Assembly (NCBI GenBank): GCA_017461045.1
Contig: JAFTZJ010000053.1
Coordinates: 1-38,440 of the forward strand
Direction of reading: 5' to 3'
Source: Lachnospiraceae bacterium
GTDB taxonomy: Bacteria; Bacillota; Clostridia; Lachnospirales; Lachnospiraceae
DNA: 38,440 nucleotides
A program made the position numbers and the translations under genes. Every line of letters begins with the position of its first letter. Position 1 is the stretch's first letter. The notes under the pieces are model-generated. The model ran no database searches and had not been told where the DNA came from. It saw nothing but the letters and a program-made list of their open reading frames with translations. Below, in pieces: positions 8,739-17,350 of the stretch.

Positions 8739-9215
8739 TTAGTATGCAATCTCGCCTGTAACGCCATCTGCTGTGTAGTAAATCTTACCTGTCTCAGGCT
8801 GAACATAAATGTTCAATGCCTTAATTGCAGATGCCTTCTTGCCGGTTGCTTCGATTACACGAGCCTTAATAGACTCTGTTGAAACCTGATTACCAGCGTA
8901 CTCGATGAATACTTCCTCAGTAGCCTTAGCTGCCTTCTTTGCAGGTGCTTTCTTAGCTGCTGTTGTCTTAGTAGCTGCTGCCTTCTTTGCAGGTGCCTTC
9001 TTAGCTGCCTCTGCCTTTGGCTCTGCCTTAGCAGTTGTCTTCTTAGCTACTGTTGTCTTAGTAGCTGCTGTCTTAGTAGCTGTTGCCTTCTTTGCAGGTG
9101 CCTTCTTTGCTGCCTCTGCCTTTACTTCTGTCTTAACTTCTACCTTAGTAGCCTCAACTTTATCTGCTGCCTTAGTTTCTACCTTAGCTGTCTTTGTTGT
9201 TTTTGTTGTACTCAT
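8739..9215 (-). CDS. DUF6465 protein with histone-tail-like PAKKA repeats
   Basis: 158 residues in two parts. Residues 1-100 are almost only Lys, Ala, Thr, Val and Glu. They carry three KKAPAKKA units (near 37, 72 and 88), like the tails of eukaryotic H1, bacterial HctB-type and Hu-tail proteins. Residues 101-158 (EVFIEYAGNQVSTESIKARV onward) form the small conserved DUF6465 domain found in Lachnospiraceae. The basic tail suggests binding to DNA, RNA or teichoic acid, which is inference. No membrane segment or signal peptide is visible. GGAGG precedes the ATG, and a near-consensus promoter suggests strong expression. It is monocistronic. Confidence 0.83.
   Translation of the reverse strand: MSTTKTTKTAKVETKAADKVEATKVEVKTEVKAEAAKKAPAKKATATKTAATKTTVAKKTTAKAEPKAEAAKKAPAKKAAATKTTAAKKAPAKKAAKATEEVFIEYAGNQVSTESIKARVIEATGKKASAIKALNIYVQPETGKIYYTADGVTGEIAY
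8925..9115 (-). repeat. Imperfect in-frame DNA repeats coding the Ala/Lys tail
   Basis: The block GCCTTCTTTGCAGGTGC (plus-strand reading) recurs near 8930, 8980 and 9085, with related TCTTAGTAGCTGC units between. The repeats are long enough at DNA level to permit slippage or recombination, which would change tail length without breaking the frame. Confidence 0.7.
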
Positions 9216-9268
9216 AATTCTTTTTCCTCCATCTCTTAACCATATAAGAATATTACAAGTTCAGATAG

Positions 9269-9297
9269 ATAATACTCCATTTTTTCATGGTTTGCAA
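9269..9297 (-). promoter_or_regulatory. Promoter of the DUF6465 gene
   Basis: On the minus strand TTGCAA, 17 bases, TATTAT, about 54 bases before the start codon. Confidence 0.75.
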
Positions 9298-9383
9298 GCG
9301 CATCAACAATTTTCTCAACTATTCAACAACGACTTTCCTTTTTTTCTAAAATAAACAAGCAAGTTGCACAACACTTTTTTATC

Positions 9384-10547
9384 TTATTCGAACCGCAATG
9401 CATCAATCGGTTTCAAATTCGCAGCTTTATTGGCCGGATAGATTCCGAATATTACACCAACACCAACAGAGAATAGTACAGCCAACAATGCTACCGGAAT
9501 TGTAATTGAGAATTTCACATCCGTACTGAACAGATTGATAATTCCCAAAATACCTCCACTTAAAATCATACCAATCATTCCGCCCATCAGTGACAACACT
9601 ACGGACTCAATTAAGAACTGAACAATAATATCACTTTTCTGCGCACCAATGGCTTTACGAATACCGATTTCCTTGGTTCGCTCTGTTACGGATACCAACA
9701 TGATATTCATAATTCCGATACCGCCAACTAACAAGGAAATAGCAGCAATACCACCCAGCATATAGGACAATGTATTGTAGACTTCTTCTACCAACTCAAT
9801 AATCATACCCATATTCAAAACCATATAATTGTCTTCGCCGCATTTTGCCTTCAAGTAATCATTCATATACTTCTCTGCTTGCTCAATGGTTTCATCACTG
9901 GTTGCAGATACATAGAAGCTAGTTATGGAAGTCTGTGCAAATAATCGCTGTGCATTGGTAAACGGAATAAATATTTGTGTATCTACACTACTCATACTGT
10001 TAGCACCCATTTCCTTTAAGACACCAACAACTTTATAATCTTTACCGTTAATGCGGATGATTTCACCGATTACATCTGTGTTTCCAAACAGTTCTTTCGC
10101 AACCTCTACACCAACAACGCATACGTTCAATCGATATTCATTGTCGATTTCAAGGATTCCACGACCGGTTTCCACCTTTACGGATTGCATATCCATGTAA
10201 TTCTCTGTCACACCATATACGGCTGCATCATACTGATTGCCTGCTGCCTTCAAGGTACCATTTGCCTGTAAATATGCACTGGTTAATCCAATGGATTCCT
10301 CTTCCTCTAAGGCCTTTAGTTCCTCCAAGGTAAATCTTGATGAACTATCATATATCATACATGTAAGATTGGTTCCGCCTAAATTACCAAGCTCGGCTGT
10401 AATGGTATTTGTTGCTCCCTGAACCAACGAAATCAACAGGGTTACCGCCATTACACCTACGATAATACCTAACATGGTTAAGAAGGAACGCATTTTATTC
10501 GATAATACAGATGACAATGCCATCTTCAAAGCCTGATTAAATTTCAT
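9384..10547 (-). CDS. MacB/YknZ-like ABC transporter permease
   Basis: 387 residues with the MacB fold: an N-terminal membrane segment ([20 protein letters not shown]), a large extracellular MacB_PCD domain, then three C-terminal membrane segments of the FtsX family. The conserved cytoplasmic loop [18 protein letters not shown] is present, as is the C-terminal [17 protein letters not shown]. Two earlier in-frame ATG codons exist. The ATG at 10547 is eight bases from GGAGG and overlaps the end of the ATPase gene by 11 bases, so translational coupling is likely. Acts with the ATPase and the HlyD-like adaptor upstream as a tripartite exporter of the YknXYZ type. The substrate is unknown; antimicrobial peptides or toxins are plausible. 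Confidence 0.92.
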   Translation of the reverse strand: MKFNQALKMALSSVLSNKMRSFLTMLGIIVGVMAVTLLISLVQGATNTITAELGNLGGTNLTCMIYDSSSRFTLEELKALEEEESIGLTSAYLQANGTLKAAGNQYDAAVYGVTENYMDMQSVKVETGRGILEIDNEYRLNVCVVGVEVAKELFGNTDVIGEIIRINGKDYKVVGVLKEMGANSMSSVDTQIFIPFTNAQRLFAQTSITSFYVSATSDETIEQAEKYMNDYLKAKCGEDNYMVLNMGMIIELVEEVYNTLSYMLGGIAAISLLVGGIGIMNIMLVSVTERTKEIGIRKAIGAQKSDIIVQFLIESVVLSLMGGMIGMILSGGILGIINLFSTDVKFSITIPVALLAVLFSVGVGVIFGIYPANKAANLKPIDALRFE

Positions 10548-11235
10548 TTGCATTTCCTCCTTTCTCTGCACTATCCCGAATAATCTTACCGTCCATTAAC
10601 TGTACCTGTCTTGGTGCTTCTGCGGCAATGTTATTGTCATGGGTAATCAGAACTATGGTATTACCCTGTGCATGTAACTCCTTAATAAGATTCATAATGT
10701 CCTTGCTGGATTTAGAATCCAGATTACCGGTTGGCTCGTCTGCCAGAATCAAGGTTGGCTTCGTTACCAATGCTCTGGCAACTGCTACTCTCTGTTGCTG
10801 TCCGCCGGATAACTGGTTTGGACGGTGATACATACGATCCTCCAAACCAACCTTTGTCAGCGCTTCCTTCACCCGGTCTTTCCGTTCCTTTGCACCAACG
10901 CCCTGATAAATTAAGGGCAGTTCTACATTCTCAAAAGCGTTTAACTTCGGAATCAAATTAAACTGCTGGAATATGAAACCGATTTTCCGATTCCGCATAA
11001 TTCCGATTTCCTTTTCCGTCATATCCATAATGTTCTGACCATCAATAAAATAATTACCGCTATCCGCTGTATCCAGGCAGCCGATGATATTCATCAGGGT
11101 AGATTTACCACTACCGGAAGCACCAATGACCGCTACGAATTCTTTTTCATCAATTGTCAGATCAACACCATCTAATGCATGGACTTCCTCGCCGCCAAGG
11201 ACATAGGTTTTATATATTTTTTCCAATGTTATCAT
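10537..11235 (-). CDS. MacB/LolD-type ABC transporter ATPase
   Basis: 232 residues, the size of stand-alone LolD/YknY ATPases. Walker [10 protein letters not shown] near 36-44, Q-loop [10 protein letters not shown], signature LSGGQQQR, Walker [13 protein letters not shown], and H-loop ITHD. Drives mechanotransmission by the adjacent MacB-like permease. AAGGAGG precedes the ATG. It begins 36 bases after the adaptor gene and overlaps the permease gene. Confidence 0.94.
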   Translation of the reverse strand: MITLEKIYKTYVLGGEEVHALDGVDLTIDEKEFVAVIGASGSGKSTLMNIIGCLDTADSGNYFIDGQNIMDMTEKEIGIMRNRKIGFIFQQFNLIPKLNAFENVELPLIYQGVGAKERKDRVKEALTKVGLEDRMYHRPNQLSGGQQQRVAVARALVTKPTLILADEPTGNLDSKSSKDIMNLIKELHAQGNTIVLITHDNNIAAEAPRQVQLMDGKIIRDSAEKGGNANEI

Positions 11236-11271
11236 GCCATACCCTCCTTGTATGTTTGCGACCGGTCCTTA

Positions 11272-12828
11272 CTATTCCATTTCCATAGTCAGACCCATTT
11301 GGCTATAGATATCTTCCATGGTTACTACCTTCTGTAACTTATCTCCTTCATTAACACCTTCAATGATTTCTGCTGAGGTATTATTTACCAATCCAATCTT
11401 AATCGGCAAGGTCTCCACGCTACCATCATCATTAAAGCGGATAACACATTTCTCACCATCCATAGTCTGAATACACTCAACCGGAATTAAGATAACACCT
11501 TCCTGCATACCGGTTGTAATCTTCGCATTGGCACTCATTCCCGGAAGAATACCTTCGGTCTCATTTAATAAAACAGTTACGGTATACGATGCTACACCAT
11601 TTGGATTTGTTCCTACCAAAGATACGGTAGATACCTGACCGGTAAATTCCTGATTTTCAATTGCATCAAAGGTAACAACTGCATTCTGACCGGTTGCAAT
11701 ACCGCGGATATCCAACTCATCAATTTCAACCTTTACCTGATAGCTATCGTTGCCAAGTACAGTACAAAGCTTCGTACCTGCCATAACGGTATCTCCTTCT
11801 ACTACTGTCATCTCGCTAATAATACCGGTCTTCTCTGCAACAACGGTGTAACCGGACATATATGCTTTGGCTTCTGTTAACTGAGCAACCAATTCTTCTC
11901 TCTGATTTACCAATGCCATATAGTCATCAGAATAATCTACATTCTTCAACTTGAATAAGGTGTTACCGCTTGACACCTTCTTATTCACATCTACGGATAC
12001 ACTATCAATGGTTCCGCTGGTGCCTGTTACGGTAATTGGCAAATGACATTCTACCATGCCGCTACCTAACTGTGTTCCGTTTACTGCAACGCTTGCTTCT
12101 ACTTGAATCTCCATAGAATCGCTGTCTTCAAAGGTAACAGTTACATCATTACCCTGAATTGCTGCAACCTTTCCTTCTGCTTCTGTATCTCCAATGGTAA
12201 CCGTTGCTTCGTTACCAATCGCAATACCGTCTGTATTTACACCGGATACGGTAACCTGTAACTTATCATCACCGGAAAGCAACATCAACGCGCCATGCTC
12301 CTGCATAACCTGTGCTACATCCTGACCTGCTTCGCCGTAAATAGCCTTCACACGACCATTTGCCGGTGCTGTAATGGAACTGCTTCCCTTCTTGTCGGTA
12401 TAAGCAAGCTGTGCATCAATATTATCTAAGCTCTGTTCCAATGCATCAATATTGGTATCGGTTATTACCGGCGCGAAGGTTGCAATTACCTCACCTGCCT
12501 GAACCTGTTCTCCATTCTGCTTATATAAGGTAACTACATCACAGGTGTAATCAATCATTACATTTTGCTTCTCCACTGCTTCCGCCATACCGGAGCCCTC
12601 AGTAATCACTTCAATATCGCCAACGGTTGCCTCTCCGTAATCACCCATGGTTTCCATCATATCTGCGGACATTTTTGCAATAGATGCCACACAGGATACA
12701 AATCCACCGCAAGTAAGCAATACCACGACTACAATAACTGCTACTATAATCTTTTTCTTTTTTGACCAAGGTTTCTTTCTTTTTACTTCACTCTTGTTTT
12801 CATTGATTTCTGTACGTTCTTTTTCCAT
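11272..12828 (-). CDS. HlyD/YknX-like membrane fusion (adaptor) protein
   Basis: 518 residues. A charged cytoplasmic start (KRKKPWSKKKK) leads into a single membrane segment near 27-49. Then come a lipoyl/barrel-sandwich half (GEQVQAGEVIATFAPV), a short coiled coil (ALEQSLDNIDAQLAY), a second barrel half (VKAIYGEAGQDV), and beta-barrel and membrane-proximal domains with TVVEGDTVMAGTKLC and GMSANAKITTGM. It is longer than B. subtilis YknX because of extra beta-rich sequence near 190-290. It should link the MacB-like permease to the cell surface. GGAGG precedes the ATG. It lies between the two ATPase-permease pairs, 44 bases after the first permease. Confidence 0.9.
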   Translation of the reverse strand: MEKERTEINENKSEVKRKKPWSKKKKIIVAVIVVVVLLTCGGFVSCVASIAKMSADMMETMGDYGEATVGDIEVITEGSGMAEAVEKQNVMIDYTCDVVTLYKQNGEQVQAGEVIATFAPVITDTNIDALEQSLDNIDAQLAYTDKKGSSSITAPANGRVKAIYGEAGQDVAQVMQEHGALMLLSGDDKLQVTVSGVNTDGIAIGNEATVTIGDTEAEGKVAAIQGNDVTVTFEDSDSMEIQVEASVAVNGTQLGSGMVECHLPITVTGTSGTIDSVSVDVNKKVSSGNTLFKLKNVDYSDDYMALVNQREELVAQLTEAKAYMSGYTVVAEKTGIISEMTVVEGDTVMAGTKLCTVLGNDSYQVKVEIDELDIRGIATGQNAVVTFDAIENQEFTGQVSTVSLVGTNPNGVASYTVTVLLNETEGILPGMSANAKITTGMQEGVILIPVECIQTMDGEKCVIRFNDDGSVETLPIKIGLVNNTSAEIIEGVNEGDKLQKVVTMEDIYSQMGLTMEME

Positions 12829-12872
12829 TATTTCTTAACCTCCATACTATTGATTCATTCAAATATCTTTCT

Positions 12873-13700
12873 TTATGCTAAATTTAGTTTTTTCTTGAAA
12901 ATGTAATTTGGCACTATTGTGGTGATGGTTCCAATGACGATGTAATACGCATACTGACCAATCAATATCCATTTGTCCATCTGTTCACTGTCACTTATGA
13001 TTTCTACGCTGTTTCCGCTGGCAACAATGGATGCTCCGGTTAGCAGTACCACAATGACAACTGCCACACAAATCACAACAGAACCGACTCCTTGGATTAG
13101 AAAATATGTACCTACGGTTGCCGGCAAACGATACTTACCAAACAGTTGTCCGATAGAAATCACGAACATTAACAAGGTCATTGCAATCCAATTTGCAATT
13201 ATCAAACTAATTCCGTAATTCACAAATGTATTTATGAGATACTGCGTTGTCATTCCGTCTGCCTGCAAATCTGCCCACATTATAGGAAGGACTTCTTTTA
13301 CAATTGGGGCTCCTGCTCCTGCAGCAATTGCTCCCAACACACCAAGTGCAGTTAAACCGGTATTCCATACAAACCCAACAAACACCTTTGAAAAGAATAT
13401 CTGCGTGCTGGTTGCCGGTAATGTAAAAGTCAAATACGCTTCATCGCAAGTCATACTCTGATAGAAGCGAACAGCACTGAGAATTACTCCTATAGTTGAA
13501 ATCAGTCCTAGCAAAAGACATAATACGTATATCCAAACAACATCTGTCAGATAAATTTCTATGTCTTCGTCCGGAATCATTCCCATTCGTACATAGAATA
13601 AGGGCTTACATAATAAGCAGAGAAGTACGGTTATCCCATACAGCAACAGGAATCCGCCTCTGGTTGCTTCAAATTCATGTTTGATTAATTTTCCTAACAT
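12873..13700 (-). CDS. ABC-2 type permease, YtrC/bacitracin-type
   Basis: 275 residues with about six membrane segments: near 17-37, 55-80, 105-130, 155-185, 200-225 and 245-265. MLGKLIKHEFEATRGGFLLLYG is a typical cytosolic start of GntR-linked ABC-2 permeases. CDEAYLTFTLPATSTQIF resembles the conserved loop of that family. The ATG overlaps the ATPase stop by seven bases. It is the membrane partner of the ATPase at 13694. Confidence 0.86.
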   Translation of the reverse strand: MLGKLIKHEFEATRGGFLLLYGITVLLCLLCKPLFYVRMGMIPDEDIEIYLTDVVWIYVLCLLLGLISTIGVILSAVRFYQSMTCDEAYLTFTLPATSTQIFFSKVFVGFVWNTGLTALGVLGAIAAGAGAPIVKEVLPIMWADLQADGMTTQYLINTFVNYGISLIIANWIAMTLLMFVISIGQLFGKYRLPATVGTYFLIQGVGSVVICVAVVIVVLLTGASIVASGNSVEIISDSEQMDKWILIGQYAYYIVIGTITTIVPNYIFKKKLNLA

Positions 13701-14398
13701 CTGTACACCTCCCGGAACAATCCATCTACGGATTTACCCTCTTCTTCTCGAATCTCTTCTACTGTCTTCTGCAAAATAATTCTTCCATCCCGGATAAAAA
13801 TCACTTCATCCAAATAGTTCTCAATATCGGAAATCAGATGGGTGGATAGTATAATCGTAGCTTCCGGATTATAATTACTTACAATCATATTCAGTATATA
13901 ATCACGGCCTGCCGGATCTACACCACCAATGGGTTCATCCAACAAATACAAGTCCGCATCCCGACTCATAACCAGTATTAACTGAACCTTTTCTCTTGTT
14001 CCCTTTGACATGGTCTTAAAGCAATCCTTCGGGTTAATATTCAAATGTTTTAACATCTCATATGCCCGTTCTTTGTTGAAATCTTCATAGAAGTCTTCAA
14101 ACAACCGAATCATAGATTCCACTTTCATATTGTTTTTCAAATAGGTTCGTTCCGGCAAATAAGCTACATGCTTTTTTGTTTCAGCACTGATTGGCTGCCC
14201 CAAAATCTTTGCCTCTCCTGCGGTTGGCGTAAGCAAACCATTTAACAATTTAATCAAGGTGGTTTTTCCGCTTCCGTTGGAGCCTAACAAACCGATAATT
14301 TTACCTGCCGTAACGGACAAATCAACCTGGTCCAATGCAACCTTATTCTTATACAGCTTTGTTAAGCCTTTGGTTTCTAATAAGATTCTTTCTTCCAT
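13694..14398 (-). CDS. YtrB-like ABC transporter ATPase
   Basis: 234 residues from MEERILLETKG. Walker A GLLGSNGSGKTT, Q-loop region AYLPERTYL, signature MSKGTREK (degenerate, as usual in this branch), Walker B DLYLLDEPIGGVDPAGRD, H-loop LSTHL. A longer reading from 14431 exists, but the ATG at 14398 follows AAAGGAGAA and stands one base after the GntR stop, so I chose it. It forms an exporter with the ABC-2 permease that overlaps its end. Confidence 0.93.
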   Translation of the reverse strand: MEERILLETKGLTKLYKNKVALDQVDLSVTAGKIIGLLGSNGSGKTTLIKLLNGLLTPTAGEAKILGQPISAETKKHVAYLPERTYLKNNMKVESMIRLFEDFYEDFNKERAYEMLKHLNINPKDCFKTMSKGTREKVQLILVMSRDADLYLLDEPIGGVDPAGRDYILNMIVSNYNPEATIILSTHLISDIENYLDEVIFIRDGRIILQKTVEEIREEEGKSVDGLFREVYRC

Positions 14399-14399
14399 G

Positions 14400-14768
14400 C
14401 TATTCTCCTTTCTGACAGCAGCTTGCCACAAGTTCTAAGCTATCTGTTCTGGAATATCCTAAAGCTTGCATCGCCTGTATAAATATTTCGATTTGCTCTT
14501 TCGCAAGTTCTTCCCGTAATTTCTGAATCAATTTCTCATCCTCCGTAATGAACCGTCCTGTGGTCCGCTCTGCACGAACCAATCCATCCCGTTCCAATTC
14601 TGCCAAGGCCCGTTGCATGGTATTCGGATTCACTCCGGCTTCCGCTGCATATTCACGAACCGACGGCAATCGTTCTCCTGCCTGATACTCGCCCGACACA
14701 ATTCTACGCTTAATCTGTTCCAACAATTGCGTGTATATGGGCCGGTCATTCAATAAATCCCACGGCAT
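14400..14768 (-). CDS. GntR family repressor, YtrA subfamily
   Basis: 122 residues: a winged helix (PIYTQLLEQIKRRIVSGEY, LPSVREYAAEAGVNPNTM, AELERDGLVRAERTTG) and a short two-helix dimerisation tail of about 50 residues with no ligand domain, the hallmark of YtrA-type regulators. In B. subtilis YtrA represses its own efflux operon and is relieved by cell-wall antibiotics such as ramoplanin or vancomycin. Here it is the first gene of a six-gene efflux operon. A double palindrome covers the -10 box of its promoter, so autoregulation is very likely. Confidence 0.92.
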   Translation of the reverse strand: MPWDLLNDRPIYTQLLEQIKRRIVSGEYQAGERLPSVREYAAEAGVNPNTMQRALAELERDGLVRAERTTGRFITEDEKLIQKLREELAKEQIEIFIQAMQALGYSRTDSLELVASCCQKGE

Positions 14769-14840
14769 GTCATCACTCCTTCTCTTCTAATTTCCAAAAA
14801 ACTGTTTCGTATTCTTTGGATTCTGTATATCGATTGCTTT

Positions 14841-14876
14841 TGTATTACTGTATTATGCACTTAATACAATAATACA
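14841..14876. promoter_or_regulatory. Double-palindrome operator, probably for the YtrA-like repressor
   Basis: TGTATTA-N-TGTATTA, six bases, TAATACA-N-TAATACA: two half-sites repeated in each arm of one 36-bp inverted repeat. It covers the -10 box and start region of the GntR gene. The arrangement suits two repressor dimers. Confidence 0.82.
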
Positions 14877-14894
14877 TGTAACATGCTATGTCAA
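14866..14894 (-). promoter_or_regulatory. Promoter of the GntR-led efflux operon
   Basis: On the minus strand TTGACA (14894-14889), 17 bases, TATTGT (14871-14866). The -10 lies inside the operator palindrome. The leader to the start codon is about 90 bases. Confidence 0.8.
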
Positions 14895-14971
14895 CTACTT
14901 TTTTGTTCCCAAATAAAAATATTTTTTGTATACTATTTATTATGAGATTTTAGAATAGGATTGTGATAACT

Positions 14972-16309
14972 ATGACAGATGCAAACGCACATTATAGAAA
15001 AATGACAGAAACGCCCATCCCCCGGCTGATTATCACCTTAGGCATTCCTACTACCATATCCATGCTGATTACCAGTATTTACAATATGGTAGATACTTAT
15101 TTCGTAGGAACTCTGGGAGAAAGCCAGCAGGCTGCTACGGGTGTATTGTTCACCCTGCAGGCAATCATACAAGCAATTTCATTTATGCTTGGTCAAGGGT
15201 CCGGCACAATGGTTTCCAAGGCATTAGCTGATAAAAATGAAAAAGAAGCCTCCGAATACGTATCCACCGCTTTCTTTGTGGGCTTTGTCTCCGGTCTGCT
15301 TCTTATGGTGTTTGGACTTCTGTTTCTTTCTCCATTTATGCGATTGTTGGGAAGTACAGAAACCATTCTTCCTTATGCAAATCAATACGGCTTCTGTGTC
15401 TTGATTGCCTGTCCGTTTATGGTATGTTCCTTTATCCTCAATAATAACCTACGATATGAAGGAAAAGCCTTCTACGCCATGATCGGTCTGGTTACAGGCG
15501 GTATATTAAATATCTTCGGAGATTTTTTACTAGTTGAACCCCTTGGCGTATTTGGTGCCGGTCTTGCAACTGCGATATCACAGGTAATTAGTTTTATAAT
15601 GCTGTTAATCTTTCACGAACGCACCGCCCAAGGCAAGATTCGCGTTCGATACATTTCAAAACAGGCAGCTGTATTACTTACCATCTGTAAGGTAGGTTTT
15701 CCTGCCTTGATACGTCAAGGCCTTACGTCCATTTCCAACGGATTGTTGAATCACATGACAAAGCCATACGGAGATGCGGCCATTGCAGCTATGAGTGTGG
15801 TAAATCGCTACTCAGCACTGATTATGTGTGTGGGACTTGGTGTAGGTCAGGGCTTCCAGCCGGTGGCTGCCTTTAATTATCAGGCAAGAAAATACAAACG
15901 CTTAAAGCAAGGTCTGTTCTTTACCATGATTGCCGGCTTTGCCTTAGTATTCCTATTAGCCTTACCGGGCATCTTCTTTCCAAAACCGATTATCCATCTG
16001 TTTCAGGAGAGTCCTGTCGTACAGGACGTGGGCGCTATGGCTTTACGCTATGCCAACCTTGGGGTATTGTTCCTGCCACTTTCCATTCCGGTGAATATGC
16101 TGTATCAGAGTATTCGCAAGCCAGGAATCTGTTCCTTCTTATCCTTATTACGCTCCGGCATGGCTTTGATACCAACCCTTCTGATTGGAACTTATTTGTG
16201 GGGGCTTACGGGAATTCAGATTGCCCAGCCAATTGCTGATATGCTTACCGGATTAATCAGCATTCCATTTATCATTCATTTTGTAAAACACACGCCGGAT
16301 GACGAATAA
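14972..16309 (+). CDS. MATE family efflux transporter
   Basis: Sodium- or proton-coupled exporter of drugs or metabolites in the plasma membrane. About 445 residues and 12 membrane segments in two MatE halves. Seen: the conserved start PIPRLIITLGIPTTISMLIT, YNMVDTYFVG, and the second-half motif GVGQGFQPVAAFNYQARKY. A GTG at 14963 is in frame, but it falls within the GTGAT that pairs with 16S rRNA before the ATG at 14972, so I prefer the ATG. It diverges from the GntR operon. A TATACT box at 14929-14934 may be its -10, but the -35 is poor. The terminator begins at its last stop base. Confidence 0.92.
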   Translation: MTDANAHYRKMTETPIPRLIITLGIPTTISMLITSIYNMVDTYFVGTLGESQQAATGVLFTLQAIIQAISFMLGQGSGTMVSKALADKNEKEASEYVSTAFFVGFVSGLLLMVFGLLFLSPFMRLLGSTETILPYANQYGFCVLIACPFMVCSFILNNNLRYEGKAFYAMIGLVTGGILNIFGDFLLVEPLGVFGAGLATAISQVISFIMLLIFHERTAQGKIRVRYISKQAAVLLTICKVGFPALIRQGLTSISNGLLNHMTKPYGDAAIAAMSVVNRYSALIMCVGLGVGQGFQPVAAFNYQARKYKRLKQGLFFTMIAGFALVFLLALPGIFFPKPIIHLFQESPVVQDVGAMALRYANLGVLFLPLSIPVNMLYQSIRKPGICSFLSLLRSGMALIPTLLIGTYLWGLTGIQIAQPIADMLTGLISIPFIIHFVKHTPDDE

Positions 16310-16365
16310 AAAGGAGTGTCGCTCCATAGATTCTTATAATCAATCTACGGAGCAACACTCCTTTT
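16309..16365. terminator. Long bidirectional terminator between MATE and PilZ genes
   Basis: AAAAGGAGTGT (16309-16319) pairs with ACACTCCTTTT, GCTCC with GGAGC and TAGATT with AATCTA, separated by single mismatches around an 8-9 base loop. Confidence 0.88.
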
Positions 16366-16396
16366 CTATCATTGCATTATATTATTCGCTTTTACA

Positions 16397-17002
16397 CTAT
16401 CCCTTAATTCGCTGTCTAACACTGATATACGATGATAAATCTTTACACAGATTGCAAATCTCCAAGCCGTAAATCACTCGATCCTCATGTTCTTCAATAC
16501 GCACAACACGTCCTGCCAAATCCAGCATATGGGCCCGGTCTTCAAACTTTACAGACAACTCATCTCCAATCTCTAGCTTCAACTCCTGCTTGCGGTCTGT
16601 AATGGAGAATCCCGTCAAACTAATATCCCGAATCATTACCTGAGGGACACTGCACCCCGGCATGGACAATCGCGCTAATACTCCCACACCTACACGGAAA
16701 CTACCTCTACGATTGTGTCGAACCCCTTCGGAAAACACCTGTAGGACATACTTATCCTTATACGCGAATACCTTTGCTTCCCGCCAAATAATCGGTACAC
16801 CCTCATCCTGACAATACTCTACATAAATCTTAACATTATCAAACGATAACCGTTTATTCGAGTCATAGTCCAATTCAATAATCGAAATATCATCTTTGAC
16901 TATTTTTTGAATGGTAGCATTCATAGTCATTCCATGCGTTTCATTACTGATATGCAATAAGACCGTACTTTCTTCTGCAACTTCTGATAACTTAATCCCC
17001 AA
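16397..17002 (-). CDS. PilZ domain protein, YcgR-like, predicted c-di-GMP receptor
   Basis: About 201 residues. The N-terminal half is a YcgR-type beta barrel domain (residues about 5-95). The C-terminal half is a PilZ domain with both c-di-GMP motifs intact: RRGSFR (RxxxR) and DISLTGF (DxSxxG), 23 residues apart. It probably couples c-di-GMP to motility or surface polysaccharide; the partner is not in the window. The frame is open to a TTG at 17017, but that TTG is part of the ribosome site itself. GGAGG is followed eight bases later by a TTG at 17002, so I take that TTG as the start. A weak start codon implies low expression. Confidence 0.88.
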   Translation of the reverse strand: MGIKLSEVAEESTVLLHISNETHGMTMNATIQKIVKDDISIIELDYDSNKRLSFDNVKIYVEYCQDEGVPIIWREAKVFAYKDKYVLQVFSEGVRHNRRGSFRVGVGVLARLSMPGCSVPQVMIRDISLTGFSITDRKQELKLEIGDELSVKFEDRAHMLDLAGRVVRIEEHEDRVIYGLEICNLCKDLSSYISVRQRIKG

Positions 17003-17017
17003 TACGCGTTCCTCCAA

Positions 17018-17280
17018 ACTATACTACATTAAGCATAACATATTTTTTTGAAATCGCCTACTAGTTTCTATGAAAACCTATCATCTGTTTTCAAAAACTT
17101 TAATTTATTTGTAACATACCAATAATTTATACATTTGCTCTATTTTATCCGTAAAAACGGTAGTACCAGTACAAAAAACTACATTTGCCCCCCATAATAC
17201 GGATATTTGTTCCTATATTAAATATCTCCGTATTCCTTATATCAAACGAATTATTAAGTCGTCATTAATATGCCATACAT
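17018..17280 (-). other. Gene-free leader upstream of the PilZ gene with inverted repeats
   Basis: About 260 AT-rich bases without a supportable gene. Inverted repeats seen: AATACGGA-TATTT (17196-17208) with AAATATC-TCCGTATT (17220-17234), a two-base bulge apart; CCGT/ACGG around 17149-17160; and GAAAAC/GTTTTC near 17072-17092. It lacks the conserved GEMM core of the c-di-GMP riboswitches. A TTGAAA box followed 17 bases later by ATAGAA could be a weak promoter. Confidence 0.4.
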
Positions 17281-17321
17281 AAAGACAGGGTATGTTGGAA
17301 AATCCAACATACCCTGTCTTT
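17281..17321 (-). terminator. Strong terminator after the rubrerythrin gene
   Basis: A perfect 19-bp stem (AAAGACAGGGTATGTTGGA with its complement) around a three-base loop, 30 bases after the rubrerythrin stop. It ends in a short T run on the minus strand. Confidence 0.9.
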
Positions 17322-17350
17322 CTAAAACATTAAATCCACCGGATTACGTT

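Noticed and set aside
8925-9115. Possible CRISPR array
   Set aside because: The repeats are in frame, unequal in spacing and code for protein; there are no unique spacers or cas genes.
8905-9354. Plus-strand Ala/Val-rich frame of 149 codons
   Set aside because: It is the reverse reading of the Lys/Ala repeats of the DUF6465 gene; its low-complexity sequence comes from the repeats.
9350-9383. Terminator after the efflux operon
   Set aside because: The only hairpin seen has a three-to-six base stem with a bulge; the operon end is not resolved from sequence.
17018-17280. c-di-GMP riboswitch upstream of the PilZ gene
   Set aside because: The conserved GEMM core and tetraloop receptor pattern are absent on both strands.
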